In this document: positions 1 to 12,149 of the stretch, piece after piece
How positions within the stretch are numbered: position 1 is the first letter of the stretch
How the letters are laid out: every line of letters begins with the position of its first letter
Assembly (NCBI RefSeq): GCF_000004075.3
Contig: NC_026656.2
Span: 24,500,607 to 24,564,606 of the forward strand
From: Cucumis sativus
Taxonomy: Eukaryota; Streptophyta; Magnoliopsida; Cucurbitales; Cucurbitaceae
Direction: 5' to 3'
DNA: 64,000 nt
Program-made: the position numbers and the translations under genes
Notes under the pieces: model-generated
Seen by the model: only the letters and a program-made list of their open reading frames with translations
What the model was told of the DNA's origin: nothing
Databases searched by the model: none

Positions 1-3000
1 GATAATTAACCTCTTGAGAACAAGATATCCTGACAATTTATTACATAAAAGAATCTTCTAGTTCTTCAATGGATGTCAATGTATATTTTCAATAATGCAT
101 CAATTTCATTATCGACCCAAAATGACTCTCATGTCAAATAAAGTTATATTTGGATCAATGAACTTCAGGTTCATTGTTGCATATATATCAATTACACGAA
201 TGTGTGTAATATAATTGAGAAGTAAAAGTACACAAATTTTCTATATGCACTACCCGCATAAGATTATGTATATAATATATGTATTTCATATATTATTCTT
301 AAAATCAATCTATTTAGATGATATCGATTACAACATATGTCTTCCCAATTTACTAAACTTCTCTTGATAGATATACAAAGAATTAGTAAAGTATATTAAG
401 ACGATCAATCAAGACTATCAAGTTTTGAAGACGTATTGTTTACTTTAAAATATAATATGCATAGATGTACAATATGCAACGCATAAATATCAATTATTCT
501 TATTCTTTCAAGAGATTAAAAGGAAATTCAAATATTTCATCTAGATATAAATGGTTAAAAAAAATAATAATTTTTTTTTTGGGAGATTGTAAGTAATTTG
601 TGATATCTAAATAATATCATATTTATAAGGTTAAAATAAAAGTTACGATATCTTTAAGAGATACAAATAATTTCTCAAAGTTTGTTTTCAGACATCGGTC
701 TCCTTTTCATCTTTAAGAATTTTAATTTTTCAAATTGACTCTTAACGTACGACAAGTACATGATCATTAAGTACATGATTATTGTATTTTTTTCCAAACC
801 ATATTTAGAAAATAAAATTCTCGTATAAATATGTATGGTTTTAATCAAATAAACACTTCTTCTCAATTAACATAATTTTGATCTTACTAAATATTGTGGG
901 GATAGTTGCAAATTTAGCAATTAGATTCAAATTCTTTCAAGAGAAATTTTGTTACGTTTGAAATCTCTTAAGGAGTTTCTACTCAAATCATCAATAATAT
1001 ATAATAAATCTTATATTGTGATTTCTTACAAGCATACGGACAATACGGACAAATAGACAAAATTTCAACATTAGAGAAGAAATTAAGAAAATATTGGAAA
1101 ATCAATGGATGAAATGCATAAGTATTGTCTAATTTTGATCATCATACAGATTACTTTGAACTAAAAGTTCAAAAGATGTCTCATTTGTAATAAAATGATA
1201 TCAAATCAAATACAAACACATTTATAGAACATTTACAATTGTTAGAAAGTGATCGAGTTATAGTGGTTACAAAGATATCATCTAAGAATGATATCCTAGT
1301 GCAACAAGTTGACAATACTACACGCTTGAAGTGTGGCAGAAAAATGTGAGTTCCAAAGAGAAAGATCCTCGAAGAAGAAGTAGTCAATTAATGTCTCAGT
1401 TAAGAATAAGGATATTCTAGAAGAAATCCTGAATATGAGTACTCATAAGAATCTTTTGCATACAAAGTAAATAAGGATAGTAAAGAGCTATCGATAAGAT
1501 TATATGTCATGACAAGATAAAGATGGAACCATACTTAAATAAATTGACAACACTTTTGCATACAATGTTGCTCACGATATTATTTATATGAAAATGAGTA
1601 CTATTTTATAAGTAATATGTACTTGGACATATTGAACAATGTCGCGACAACACATAAAGGATTGACTTATGTGATAAGAAACAATCCAATCAAATAAACT
1701 TATGTTTCAAATTGTGAGAACTAGTAGTTTAGACATTTAGAGAATGTCGAACATGCAAAATACAAGCAATTATTTGTAAGAAAAACAAATAGAAAGTGGG
1801 ACAAGTTCCATAATAATTATCGCAAAGAACTGATATTAGTTATATGAGAAATACATATTCTCCTATGGTGGATACTATCTAACATATCTTATTGTGTATG
1901 GAATGCTTAACATACACCTTATGGATGTAGTCATTATACATTTATATGAATCTATTAATAATTCTATCTCTGAAGGATTATAGGTTAGAAAAACATATGA
2001 TTCAACAATAAGAGAGTTAATTATAAAATATTCCAGACGAATATCATCATCTTATTACATTCTTGTTGATACGAGGGTATAATTAACACAATATAAGATT
2101 TATTATAAGACAAATGTTGAAATTTTGTCTCATTAATGAGAACTAGCAAACTGCATAGCATTTTCAAAACAAAATAGTAAGTATATCTTTGACCATCAAC
2201 AAAATGCACCAACAAGAATTAATAAACCATGAATCTGATCTTCCAAAAAGCATGAGAGTTTCGATTTCAATTTTTGCTAGTGAGTGTTTGATAAATAACC
2301 TCTTGAGAACAAGATACCCTGAAAATTTATTACATAAAAGAATCTTCTAGTTCTTCAATAGATGTCAATGTATATTTTCAATCATGCATCAATTTCATTA
2401 TTGACCCAAAATGACTCTCATGTCAAATAAAATTATATTTGGATCAATGAACTTCAGTTTCATTGTTGCATATATATCAATTACACGAATGTGTGTAATA
2501 TAATTGAGAAGTAAAAGTACACAAATTTTCTATATGCACTACCCGCGTAAGATTATGTATATAATATATGTATTTCATATATTATTCTTAAAATCAATCT
2601 ATTTAGATGATATCGATTACAACATATGTCTTCCCAATTTACTAAACTTCTCTTGATAGATATACAAAGAATTAGTAAAGTATATTAAGACGATCAATCA
2701 AGACTATCAAGTTTTGAAGACGTATTGTTTACTTTAAAATATAATTTGCATAGATGTACAATATGCAACGCATAAATATCAATTATTCTTATTCTTTCAA
2801 GAGATTAAAAGGAAATTCAAATATTTCATCTAGATATAAATAGTTAAAAAAAATAATAATCTGTTTGGGAGATTGTAAGTAATTTGTGATATCTAAATAA
2901 TATCATATTTATAAGGTTAAAATAAAAGTTATGATATCTTTAAGAGATACAAATAATTTCTCAAAGTTTGTTTTCAGACATCGGTCTCCTTTTCATCTTT

Positions 3001-3215
3001 AATAATTTTAATTTTTCAAATTGACTCTTAACGTACGACAAGTACATGATCATTAAGTACACGATTATTGTATTTTTTCCAAACCATATTTAGAAAATAA
3101 AATTCTCGTATAAATATGTATGGTTTTAATCAAATAAACACTTCTTCTCAATTAACATAATTTTGATCTTACTAAATATTGTGGGGATAGTTGCAAATTT
3201 AGCAATTAGATTCAA
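1..3215. repeat. Tandem duplication, period about 2.29 kb
   Basis: Bases 1-931 match about 2290-3215 almost base for base, with scattered substitutions and a few small indels. The offset falls from 2289 at the left to 2285 at the right because a poly-T run is shorter in the second copy. The second copy runs on without a break into a dispersed repeat after 3215, while the first copy switches at 931 to unrelated sequence beginning ttctttcaag. This fits an unequal tandem duplication whose first unit is cut by the window start. An LTR pair is the alternative, but I see no TG..CA ends, primer-binding site or target-site duplication. Confidence 0.75.
1850..2290 (+). pseudogene. Ty1/copia reverse transcriptase relic
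   Basis: Broken plus-strand reading around 1856-1985 resembles the copia reverse transcriptase block that starts with YSP-MD and goes on to MDVVTAYLYGSLD and PEGF. Here I read YSPMVDTI, then MDVVIIHLYESINNSI and SEGL. Stops and frame changes on both sides rule out a functional protein. No matching LTRs, integrase or gag could be placed, so this is an old fragment inside the duplicated unit. Confidence 0.6.
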
Positions 3216-3400
3216 AATAATTAAGTATATATCGACATTTTAAAAAAATTACAAATATAACAAAATTTGTCAAATTCTATCCATGATACAACTCTATCAC
3301 CGATAGACCATGTTGTAAATATTGGTCTATCACTGATAGATCATAGAAGTCTATCAACGATATAAGTCTATCAATTACAATTACCGATTATTATTTGAGT
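3190..3400. repeat. Dispersed repeat with tctatcactgatagat-type motifs
   Basis: The stretch holds several diverged copies of a short motif of the type tctatcactgatagatc, next to a block reading ttgcaaatttagcaattag. From memory such sequence is common in cucurbit intergenic DNA. Related text recurs near 26840-27010 and 58690-58790. No coding capacity is seen. Confidence 0.5.
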
Positions 3401-4297
3401 TAAAGTTTAATTGAGTCCAAAGGTAAGCTTAATTTAGCACAAATGCTAATAATGTCCAAACCCAACTAATTAAGCTCATAGGCATAATGCATGAACCAAA
3501 GCATACAAGGAATTCTTCCAATAATTAGAAGACTTCTTAGCAAGACTTCGAAGTTGAATTACATTTTGATCATACGCATTCAATTGAGAGAGAATTAGAG
3601 AATCAGAGAATAAAGTGCTAGAGATCAAACTACATCGCATCTTAATCTACACGAACACAAGTTCAACTACACAAAACATGTTTCTCCAAAACCTCATGTA
3701 AACATTTTCATTTAAATTCTTCGAATGAAAATTTTCAAAATTTACATTTATAAAAATAAGTGTATCTCTAAATAATCCTTAAATAAAACCGTAGGCTATA
3801 ATACAAACATTAATAGCCAAGAAAATAAATGACCAATTTTAAATGTTCCAACTCCAAAAGTGACTAAAAACATTTGATTTTTAAATACAGTTAAACATAT
3901 TATTAGATTCTTTCAATTAGAATGAGATGAAAATACTTTTAGTGTCTCTTCATTCTGCACCAATTTCTGTTAACAAGGTTGTCATCTACCTCAACGCAAC
4001 AATCCATTTGTGTTTAATCTCGAACAATTACTTTTAACTAGACCAACTTCTTTCCCATAGAGTTCGTTCTCAATTTGATTAGCTTAACCACAGAATCACA
4101 AAGGACATGTCACCAAGACACTGAGTGCAATGGACAAGACTCTGATATAGTTGTTGATAAGAAACTCTCTAAGAAGGTATCTCCACATCCACTTGTTAAT
4201 CGCAGTCCAACGTTAACCATGGTAATATTCAACAAAAACAGAACTAACTACCACAATACAAACGCCTACATCAGTAAGCAAACTTAGCTCACAGAAC
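3401..4297. other. Intergenic, 3' side of the first CYP89A gene
   Basis: AT-rich sequence with no frame, RNA gene or repeat that I can recognise. The 3' untranslated end and poly-A signal of the neighbouring minus-strand P450 gene must lie here, but no signal could be fixed. Confidence 0.5.
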
Positions 4298-5866
4298 TTA
4301 CAACCTCAGAATTATGTTTGCTTTCAGAGGCTTTTTCATCACAACTGTGAACTCTAACTTCTCCGACAGATCAACATTATCTCCCTCCACACCTCTCCAA
4401 TCAAACTTCCATAATAAATTCGCTAAGAAATATTCCAAATGAAGAATCCCCAAACCATAGCCAGGACATATCCTTCTCCCTGCTCCGAACGGCATCATCT
4501 TTATCTCTTTACTCCCTGTTACATCGAACCCTGCCGCTTCTTCTCCTCCGTCGCCATTCATAAACCTCTCCGGCTTAAACGCCATCGGTTCTTCCCACAC
4601 TGTTGGATCTCGACCAATCTCCGCTGCCAAGAAATTCACAGTCCCGTTTTTGGGTATCAAGTAATTCTCAAATTGTATATCCTCCTTCACTCCTCGTGCT
4701 TGTAAGAAATGTCCTGGTGGGTGTCTTCTTAATCCTTCTAAAACCACTGCTTTTAGATATGGAAGCTTCCCCAAATCCTCTTCCTTCACTTCCTCCCTTG
4801 TTCCATCGCCCATTACTTCTTTCATTTCTGTAAAAAGCTTGTGCTGAATTTCTGGGTTTTTCACTAAATTTGCCATTATCCATTGCAAGGTTGTGGATGT
4901 TGTATCGGTTCCGCCAGTGAGGAATTCAGAGCATAATGTGACCATTTCGCTGTTCGTTAGCTTTCTATTATCCTCGTTGGGGAGTTGTAATTCGAGTAGT
5001 GTATCTACATATGACAACACGAATTCTTTACCGTCTTCTTGTTCTTGTTTTTCACCTTCTCTCTTCCCTCTGTTTGCTCTGCTTTTTATCGCTTCTCTTC
5101 TTGCTTCGATTAACGGGATTATGACTCTCTCTTGGTTCCTTCTTAGTTGCAGAAACTCCTCCCAGCGCTTCGGAAGAAAAAACTTGGTCAATTTAGGAGA
5201 TAAATTAAGGAGACCAAAACGCCTAAAATTTAACAGCATTGTACGCTGCACATTCTCGACTTCTTTGATTTGGGATTCCTCAAGTTTATCCCCAAAACAC
5301 ATCAACACCATTAAACAGAACATAGCGTACTGAAAATGATCTACAACATAGACGGAACTTCCCGATTCAGAGTGAGAGAAAAGACGATTAAGAAGAATAC
5401 CCAAAACCCACTCGCGAGCATGGCCGTAGGATCTAATACGGGAAGGATGAAGAATTTGGGAAGTAAGATTGCGGCGGAGGAGGCGCCAGAGTGGGCCGTA
5501 GGCGGCGGAGTTGATACTGTGTTGGTTGCTTGTGAGGATTTTGGTTAAAGGAGGAACCGGTGGGCGGTCGGCGAAGAGAGCGCCGTGTTGGAAGAGGGCT
5601 TTGTGGGCAATGGTGCGGTCGGCGATGAAGATGGAAGGGCGAGAGCCAATGCGGAGAGTGACAATGGGGCCGTATTTGGCGACGGCGGTGCGGAGGTATG
5701 ACTCCATTTGAAGAGGCGATGTACGGAACCATAAGAAGGTGGAGAGGATGGGGATTGAAGGAGGGCCTGGTGGGAGCTTGGTGGAGGTTTGGAATTTGGT
5801 AAAAATGGAGCTGAGAAGATAGCAAATGGAGAAGGAGATAAGGATGATGATGAACCAGGTATCCAT
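4298..5866 (-). CDS. Cytochrome P450, CYP89A family
   Basis: A haem-thiolate monooxygenase, probably anchored in the ER membrane, of 522 residues with no intron, as is usual for CYP89A. Seen: an N-terminal membrane anchor (about 4-22), the proline hinge LPPGPPSIP (31-39), I-helix GGTDTT (318-323), ExxR as EGLR (377-380), PERF (432-435) and the haem loop FGAGRRIC with the ligand cysteine at 467. All key residues are present, so it looks functional. The frame is open for 49 codons further upstream, but MDTWF at 5866 starts the anchor and matches the second copy. The closest characterised relative by memory, Arabidopsis CYP89A9, deformylates chlorophyll catabolites. The substrate here cannot be told from sequence. 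Its tandem partner lies at 9637-11175 on the same strand. Confidence 0.93.
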   Translation of the reverse strand: MDTWFIIILISFSICYLLSSIFTKFQTSTKLPPGPPSIPILSTFLWFRTSPLQMESYLRTAVAKYGPIVTLRIGSRPSIFIADRTIAHKALFQHGALFADRPPVPPLTKILTSNQHSINSAAYGPLWRLLRRNLTSQILHPSRIRSYGHAREWVLGILLNRLFSHSESGSSVYVVDHFQYAMFCLMVLMCFGDKLEESQIKEVENVQRTMLLNFRRFGLLNLSPKLTKFFLPKRWEEFLQLRRNQERVIIPLIEARREAIKSRANRGKREGEKQEQEDGKEFVLSYVDTLLELQLPNEDNRKLTNSEMVTLCSEFLTGGTDTTSTTLQWIMANLVKNPEIQHKLFTEMKEVMGDGTREEVKEEDLGKLPYLKAVVLEGLRRHPPGHFLQARGVKEDIQFENYLIPKNGTVNFLAAEIGRDPTVWEEPMAFKPERFMNGDGGEEAAGFDVTGSKEIKMMPFGAGRRICPGYGLGILHLEYFLANLLWKFDWRGVEGDNVDLSEKLEFTVVMKKPLKANIILRL

Positions 5867-7738
5867 TTTTTTGTGTGTTTGAGACTGATTGACTCTTGAA
5901 CTTGAATCTGACTTTAAATCCAAATCCATGTGGTAATGTGTCATGGAATGTGGTAAGTGCATGGAAATGGCAGCTCTAATTATGTGGTTTGAAGATATTA
6001 CTGTTGGGTTCAATTAAGGAATATAATTGCACTTAGTACAAACAATTAACTTCATCTTTTCAAACAAGTGAATGGTAATATGAAAAGTGGCCTCATTCCA
6101 TAAGCAAACACATTCACTTCTAAATAAAAATAGCATATTGATTTGACGTGCAGAAGATTCTCATTTCAATTGCTTCGAAAAAATTTTTACATTATAAGTA
6201 AATATGATAAAAAAAAAAAAAACTCAATTACACTTGTGCTACTATAACAATCGACGGACCAATTGAATTCTATTAAGATTATACTATTTTTTTATTATAT
6301 ATCGGTAATCATGACCTTTTTATGATTTGAAATATTGCAAAATACATTATTGATGATAAAAATTTGATGTAAATTTTGTTAGATCTAAGTATTGTGTTAA
6401 ATTTGGTCATATATATATACCTTCCAAAACTACAGATATTATGCATGCCAAGTTTTGGAATGTATTAACCCTCCACATCTTTTATAAAATGTAGTGGTGC
6501 CAATATTCACGATTCAATTCTAAAACGTGTTCAACGCTATCATACTCTTGTTTTTCAATGATTCTTTTTGAGAAATTTAAGAGGAGTTTCGAGTATTTGG
6601 CACCCAATTTCATTTCTCTCCTTCATGACATTATTAAAGTTGACTGACATAAAAAAAAGTATTAATTTTAGAAAACTCATTTTTATTTATATTCTTTTTA
6701 ATAAAAATTGTTCAAAATATATTTTAAAGGTTTTTTTGGAATTGTTTCCAAGCCCTTAAATATAAACTCATATTGTTTTTAGGTTAGTTTATGAAATTTT
6801 CTCTCACCCTTCCTTTCATTACTATCTTGTTCACGTGTATTATTTGATTACTTAAATTTTCTAGTTACTCTACCAAATACACTGTATTGTTCCAACTGTT
6901 GTAATAGAATGTACATATCATACTTTATCCTCTAGCTTGTCCTCTTTCTCCTCAAGTTCTTCCTTTACATTCCTTAATGCCTTCTTCCTTCTTTGCAGTG
7001 TCCTTTTTCCAATATGCTCAGTCACCGAGATTTAAGATAAAGTTGTATTACCATGCTATTATTCTTGTTTTTTTATGGAACATCTACTTCTTTTCAAACT
7101 TCATATCTATATCTGTATTTATATAGGTTCCACGTTTTACTACCAATATCCAACCATTGTGTTTTTTGTTTCATGTTGTGCAAAGATTTTTAGTTTTTTG
7201 GTTTTGAGAATCATTGTAGTTAGAAAATAGAAACATACCTCGTCTTCACTTTGTGAGAATTATTGGAACTTTGTTTGTTGTTTTTTTTCCACCATTTATT
7301 TTAGTAGCCCTCAATCTTCAGCTAGCCCTTGTTCTTCCTTCTATTATCTCTTTTTTCATATCTTTAATCAGTTTTTTAAATTTATTAGATAAAAAATATT
7401 TGCTAAACATCTCATATATCTGTTGGTGAATTCTAAAAAAAAAGTAGGGAAATCTCCTTATTAGATATAATTTCTGTTTTCCCAACTATTTCAAATAATT
7501 TTTCATTTAAAATTATTTCCTAAATCGGTATTTCTTAAGAATATAAAATCTTGTTCTTAAAAAGGAAACGTTGCTTTCAAAAAGAAAAAAAAGTTGGTTT
7601 GAGTTCGTTACCTTCAATCATGAAGCATAGTAGAACGAACAACGTGTGGCATTAAGATAAAGGTAGGCGAGTGGCTGTGTTGTTTGTCATTGGCGTGGCT
7701 GTGAACGCAACGAATCTGGAAATAGTAAGTAGACTAGA
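5867..7738. other. Intergenic and 5' region of the first CYP89A gene
   Basis: Promoter side of the minus-strand P450 gene, followed by AT-rich spacer with homopolymer runs (for example A-rich near 6209-6222). No conserved frame, RNA gene or clear transposon could be recognised. Confidence 0.45.
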
Positions 7739-8400
7739 TCAGCGGCTGAGAACGTGAGGGAGTGACTTTTGACGGAGCGAAACGTGACATAACAGAACTT
7801 GAAGGCTAGGAACGTTTGGGGTAGCACCAGCTAGCCGAACATTTTCGAAGGAGCGATGGTGGACGACGACTTCCATCACGAGGATTGAATGAACGACATC
7901 TGAGATCAGAACGTCGACGATTCGGACGGAGCGGTTGTGTTGCTTTCCTTTAACGCGACTGAGAAAGCGACAGAGCCGTGAAGATATACAAATGGATGCA
8001 ACAGAGAGAAGGTTTGCTTGTTTGTGACGGAACCAAAAAGATGGGGCGATGAGAGGTGGAGAGATGGAACGTTTACAATTACCTGGTTGTGACAAAAGTC
8101 GTATTTTTTGGTGGAATAGCTTGAAGGTGGAGGTGGAAGTGGAAGGTGGGGAGACAAACCCAAGAGAGAAAAGAAGAGGAAGAGTTTTTTCTTGGGTCAC
8201 GCGTGAAAAGTGAGAGTGAGTCCTTAGGTTGTGTATACCTTGGTAGAATGGACAGATTGATTAATTAACTTGGTATAGGATAAATACAAAAAATATTTAC
8301 AAATTCAAGATCATTAATGGGTAATCTAGGTTTTGAACCCAGAGTGAGTAAACTCTAGTATATGTTAAGGAACCCCTAATAGTAATTATATGCTTCTTTC
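7739..8400. other. Less AT-rich spacer, no gene recognised
   Basis: A more GC-rich stretch that allows a 153-residue minus-strand frame (7739-8200). The translation is serine-, leucine- and proline-rich, resembles no family I know, and overlaps another open frame. I read it as non-coding or as an old repeat. Confidence 0.4.
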
Positions 8401-8544
8401 GGTGGAACAGAGCACATGTCACATGTCATGCTCCATCCCATAGAGCACCTTCTCACTCGACTCAAGATGTGGAATGAAGTCAACCAACATCATTCTTCTT
8501 CTAGTGTGGCAAATTTTAGTTACATATTGTAGATGGTTGTGGCA

Positions 8545-9000
8545 AATTAGATCATCTACGACTTGTGGCAAATTTTGTTCGACAGTGTGGAGTTTGTCAA
8601 TCAGCTAAAGGGAGCTACCAAAATACAGAACGAATTTACACTCCGTTATCTGTTCTTAATGATATTTGGTGAGACTTATCGATGAATTTTATTCTCGAGT
8701 TACCTAGAACAAATGGGGAGTTGACTCTATTTTTTGGATTATTGATTGTTTCTCTAAATGTCGCAGAAGTTTAATTCTAGCACCATAGCAAAGTTGGTTT
8801 TTTGTGAAATTATGAAACTACATGGGATTTCTGAATCTCTGAGCTCGAACACATGGACATATCGAAGTTGTCAACGAACTTTGGAGGATATGCTTCGTTG
8901 TTTCATTGAAGAAAGGTCCTAGACAATGGGATTTACTTTCGCATCTACCAAATTCAATAGGTTTCAAATTGTTTATACCAAGGTGTCTTTGCTCTATTTG
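8545..9000 (+). pseudogene. Ty3/gypsy integrase relic
   Basis: Plus-strand reading recalls the gypsy integrase: a zinc-finger half CGVCQSAKGSYQNT, then DLSMNFILELPRTNG, corresponding to the usual DLSMDFVLGLPRT block, then KLHGISESLSS. After a deletion it continues as HIEVVNELWR and resembles the region after the third catalytic residue. Frameshifts and a missing catalytic stretch show it is dead. The LTRs were not found. Confidence 0.7.
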
Positions 9001-9107
9001 TAATTTATTTAAAATGTTACTATGATCTTTGTTATCATTCATAAAATTGCTATTGGTTATAACTACCCAATATAATTAGGTTGAGTGGCATTTCAAAGAT
9101 GATAATT

Positions 9108-9243
9108 AAGGGTAGCAACTTTATAGAAATTTGTAAATTTCTTAGTTAAAGAACCCTTTCAATATTTCATATTGTAAGGGTAGCAACTTTATAGAAATTT
9201 GTAAATTTCTTAGTTAAAGAACCCTTTCATTATTTCATATTGG
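9108..9243. repeat. Two tandem copies of a 68-bp unit
   Basis: The unit starting aagggtagcaactttatag occurs at 9108-9175 and again at 9176-9243 with about one difference. Such identity suggests a recent local duplication. No function is apparent. Confidence 0.9.
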
Positions 9244-9636
9244 GCTTTTTACTTATTCAAAATGTGAAAATATTTGTGTATTTCTATTTTTTTTTTACTT
9301 TTTTTTTTTTTTGTTATTTTTGCAGGCTACAAACATAAAAATGTAATTTATGATTCTAATTCAAAGTAGTTAAATACTTTCCTTGAGTTACTCTTGAAAA
9401 ATTTACAACTTCCTCAGCTAAATAAAAACTCAGAACAAATCAATCTAATCTGACGCTAAATCCTTTACCTCATATCATATATGCAAACTGCAACAAACTA
9501 ATCTAAAACACTCCATCCCTAAAACGCTACCACATAGAACTGGGGAAAATCAAACATAGGCAAATTTGATGGCGTAGATTTCATAATAGATAAACACAAA
9601 ACTAGCCATACAGTAGAATACGGCAACTTTATGACA

Positions 9637-11175
9637 TTAGAATCTACAAATTACGTTGGCTTTAAGAGGTTTTTCCATCACCACGGTGAACTCTACCTTC
9701 TCCGACAGATCAACATCCTCTCCTTCTACCCCCTTCCATTCAAATTTCCATACCAAATTCCCAATGAAATACTCCAGATGAAGAATTGCCAAACCAAATC
9801 CAGGACATACTCTCCTCCCTGCTCCAAACGGCATCATCTTTATCTCTTTGCTCCCTGTTATATCAAACTCAACAACTCCTTCCTCTCCTGCACCGCCTTT
9901 CATGAACCTCTCTGGCTTAAACTCCATCGGATCTTCCCACACTTTTGGATCCCAACCCATTTCTGCCACCATGAAATTCACACTCCCATTCTTCGGTATC
10001 ACATAATTCTCCAACTCTGTATCTTCTTTCACAGCGTGTGGTAACACGAAATGTCCTGGTGGGTGTCTTCTTAATCCTTCTAAAACCACCGCTTTCAGAT
10101 ATGGAAGTTTCCCCAATTCCTCTTCCATCACCTCCTCTCTTGACCCATCTCCCATTACTCCTTTAATCTCTGCGTAAAGCTTGTTTTGAATTTCTGGGTT
10201 CTTCACTAAATTTGCCATTATCCATTGCAAAGCTGTGGATGTCGTATCGGTGCCGGCGTTGAGAAATTCGGAGGCTATGGCAACAATTTCTTCCTCTGTG
10301 AGCTTTCTCTTTTCCTCTGGGTGATCCAAATCGAGAAGCGTATCGACGTACGACACCACGAATTCTTCGTCCTGTTTTTCTTCTCCTCCTCTGTTTTCCT
10401 TGGCCTTTCTTCTTGCTTCGATCAATGGAATCAGGACTTCATCACGATTCTTCTTGAATTTAAGAAAGGTTTCCCACCGCTTTCGGAGGAAAATCTTGGT
10501 CAATTTAGGCCAGAAATTAAGGATATTAAAACGCCTAAGATTTATCAGCATTATATGATGTACGTTCTCGATTTCCTTAATCTGGGATTCGCTAACTTTA
10601 TCCCCAAAACACATCAACACCAACAAACAGAACATAGCGTACTGAAAATGATCAATAACGCAAACAGGATTTCCCGATTGAGATTGAGAAACAAATCGAT
10701 TAATAAGAACATCCAAAACCCACTTACGAGCACGGCCGTAGGATTTGACACGAGAAGGATGGAGGATTTGGGAAGTAAGATTACGGCGGAGGAGACGCCA
10801 GAGTGGGCCGTAAGAAGCGGTGTTGATGTTGTGTTGGTTACTGGAAGCGATCTTGGTGACGGGTGGCGCCGGTGGACGGTCGGCGAAGAGAGCGCCGTTG
10901 AGGACGAGGGCTTTGTGGGCGATAGAACGGTCGGCGATGAAGACGGCAGGGCGGGAGCCGATGGGGAGGGTGACGATGGGACCGTATTTGGAGACGAAGG
11001 TGCGGAGAAGTGATTCCATTTGAAGGGGGGACTTTCGAAGCCATTGGAGATTTGTGAGGATGGGGATTGAAGGAGGGCCTGGTGGGAGTTTTTTGGAGCT
11101 TCGGAAATGGGAGAAAATGGAGTTTAGAAGAGAGCAGATACAGATAGAGATTATGAGGATGAACCACACCTCCAT
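9637..11175 (-). CDS. Cytochrome P450, CYP89A family, second copy
   Basis: A second intronless CYP89A gene, 512 residues, on the same strand as the first and clearly a tandem duplicate. Nearly every motif block aligns without gaps. Seen: membrane anchor at about 4-22, LPPGPPSIP hinge, I-helix AGTDTT (307-312, the canonical alanine, where the first copy has glycine), EGLR (366-369), PERF (421-424) and FGAGRRVC with haem cysteine 457. The frame extends 19 codons upstream with a lysine/arginine-rich stretch, but MEVWF at 11175 is the expected start because it opens the anchor. Expected role: an ER-bound monooxygenase. The copies differ mostly in the N-terminal third and between the I-helix and EGLR, so substrate preference may have diverged. 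Confidence 0.93.
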   Translation of the reverse strand: MEVWFILIISICICSLLNSIFSHFRSSKKLPPGPPSIPILTNLQWLRKSPLQMESLLRTFVSKYGPIVTLPIGSRPAVFIADRSIAHKALVLNGALFADRPPAPPVTKIASSNQHNINTASYGPLWRLLRRNLTSQILHPSRVKSYGRARKWVLDVLINRFVSQSQSGNPVCVIDHFQYAMFCLLVLMCFGDKVSESQIKEIENVHHIMLINLRRFNILNFWPKLTKIFLRKRWETFLKFKKNRDEVLIPLIEARRKAKENRGGEEKQDEEFVVSYVDTLLDLDHPEEKRKLTEEEIVAIASEFLNAGTDTTSTALQWIMANLVKNPEIQNKLYAEIKGVMGDGSREEVMEEELGKLPYLKAVVLEGLRRHPPGHFVLPHAVKEDTELENYVIPKNGSVNFMVAEMGWDPKVWEDPMEFKPERFMKGGAGEEGVVEFDITGSKEIKMMPFGAGRRVCPGFGLAILHLEYFIGNLVWKFEWKGVEGEDVDLSEKVEFTVVMEKPLKANVICRF

Positions 11176-11234
11176 TATTTCTTTCCTTTCTTTCCTGCTT
11201 CTTCTTCTTCTGTTCCTTTTATCCTTTTTCATCC

Positions 11235-11236
<2 letters not shown>

Positions 11237-11270
<34 letters not shown>
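11237..11270. repeat. (TA)n microsatellite
   Basis: A perfect TA run of 17 units lies about 60 bp upstream of the start codon of the second CYP89A gene, in its promoter or leader. Runs like this often vary in length between individuals and could affect spacing of the core promoter. Confidence 0.95.
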
Positions 11271-11276
<6 letters not shown>

Positions 11277-12149
11277 GGGTAGCCCCCACGTTTCTTGTTC
11301 GATAAGAGAGAGTTGTTTTTCATTAGTAATTTATGGGGGAAAATGTCAATTACATGAACAAATCAAAACTTCATCATAAACAAATATTATTTGAAATCTT
11401 AGATTGAAGATTATTTTGACATTAATTTTGGGGAAATAAATATGGACTCGTAGACATACTAAGTAGTGGTGATGTGTGTGAATCTAGGCAAAGTATGTAG
11501 CTGCTTGTTAAATAGAACAATTTGGGCATAAATGGATGAAACCCACAAACATATCATCACTCAATCATTTAAAACACAGCCTTGTTTATAAGATTAACAG
11601 TTCAAATCATAAACCAAACAAAGGTGCAGAGTAGATTAAATGTATTTGAATTCAACGATCATGGAGGATCCCTTTTGTAGAAATCTAGAAATGGAGTTTA
11701 TAGAATGGAATAAAGTATTTGAATAAAATTAATGTGGATGAACAAAAAAACAAAAAGCATGTAAGTGCTTCCGTCACTCATGGTTGTCTTTCTCTTAAAT
11801 ACGGAATTTTTCATTTTGCTTGGTGCCTAATACCATCGTTATCACTACATATCAATTTTATTTCACTTTCGTTTCCCGACTCAATTCTTGGAATCATCCT
11901 CATTCCTCCCTCGTGTTCATACTTAGCTATTTCTTTGTATAATTTATGTTTATTTTGTTTCACATTCTTCCAAAAACAAATACAATACATTATTATATTT
12001 AAACCGAGTGTCTTTAATAAATATGAATGTGTTTGGGTAGGCCAAAGTTTTTTATATTAACATGTGTACTTACCTTTAAAATTGGAGTCTTAGGATATGT
12101 TTGACCCAAGTATTTTGGGAGTATGAGTAGAGTATGATGGAGTTATGAA
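11271..12149. other. Promoter side of the second CYP89A gene and spacer
   Basis: AT-rich with no recognisable gene. A 113-residue plus-strand frame at 11719-12060 is hydrophobic, resembles no family and has no supporting signals. Confidence 0.45.

Noticed and set aside
1..3215. The repeats at 1-931 and 2290-3215 as an LTR pair
   Set aside because: No TG..CA ends, primer site, purine tract or target duplication, and the second copy continues into a dispersed repeat. Tandem duplication explains it better.
4893..5825. Several open frames of 70-146 residues overlapping the first CYP89A gene
   Set aside because: All overlap the conserved P450 frame and resemble no protein family.
7739..8200. A 153-residue minus-strand frame in the spacer between the P450 genes
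   Set aside because: Low-complexity composition, no family resemblance, competing frame in the same place and no promoter or splice evidence.
10225..11013. A 262-residue open frame on the plus strand
   Set aside because: It lies antisense across the second CYP89A gene, whose minus-strand translation has every P450 motif. The plus frame is a by-product of codon use.
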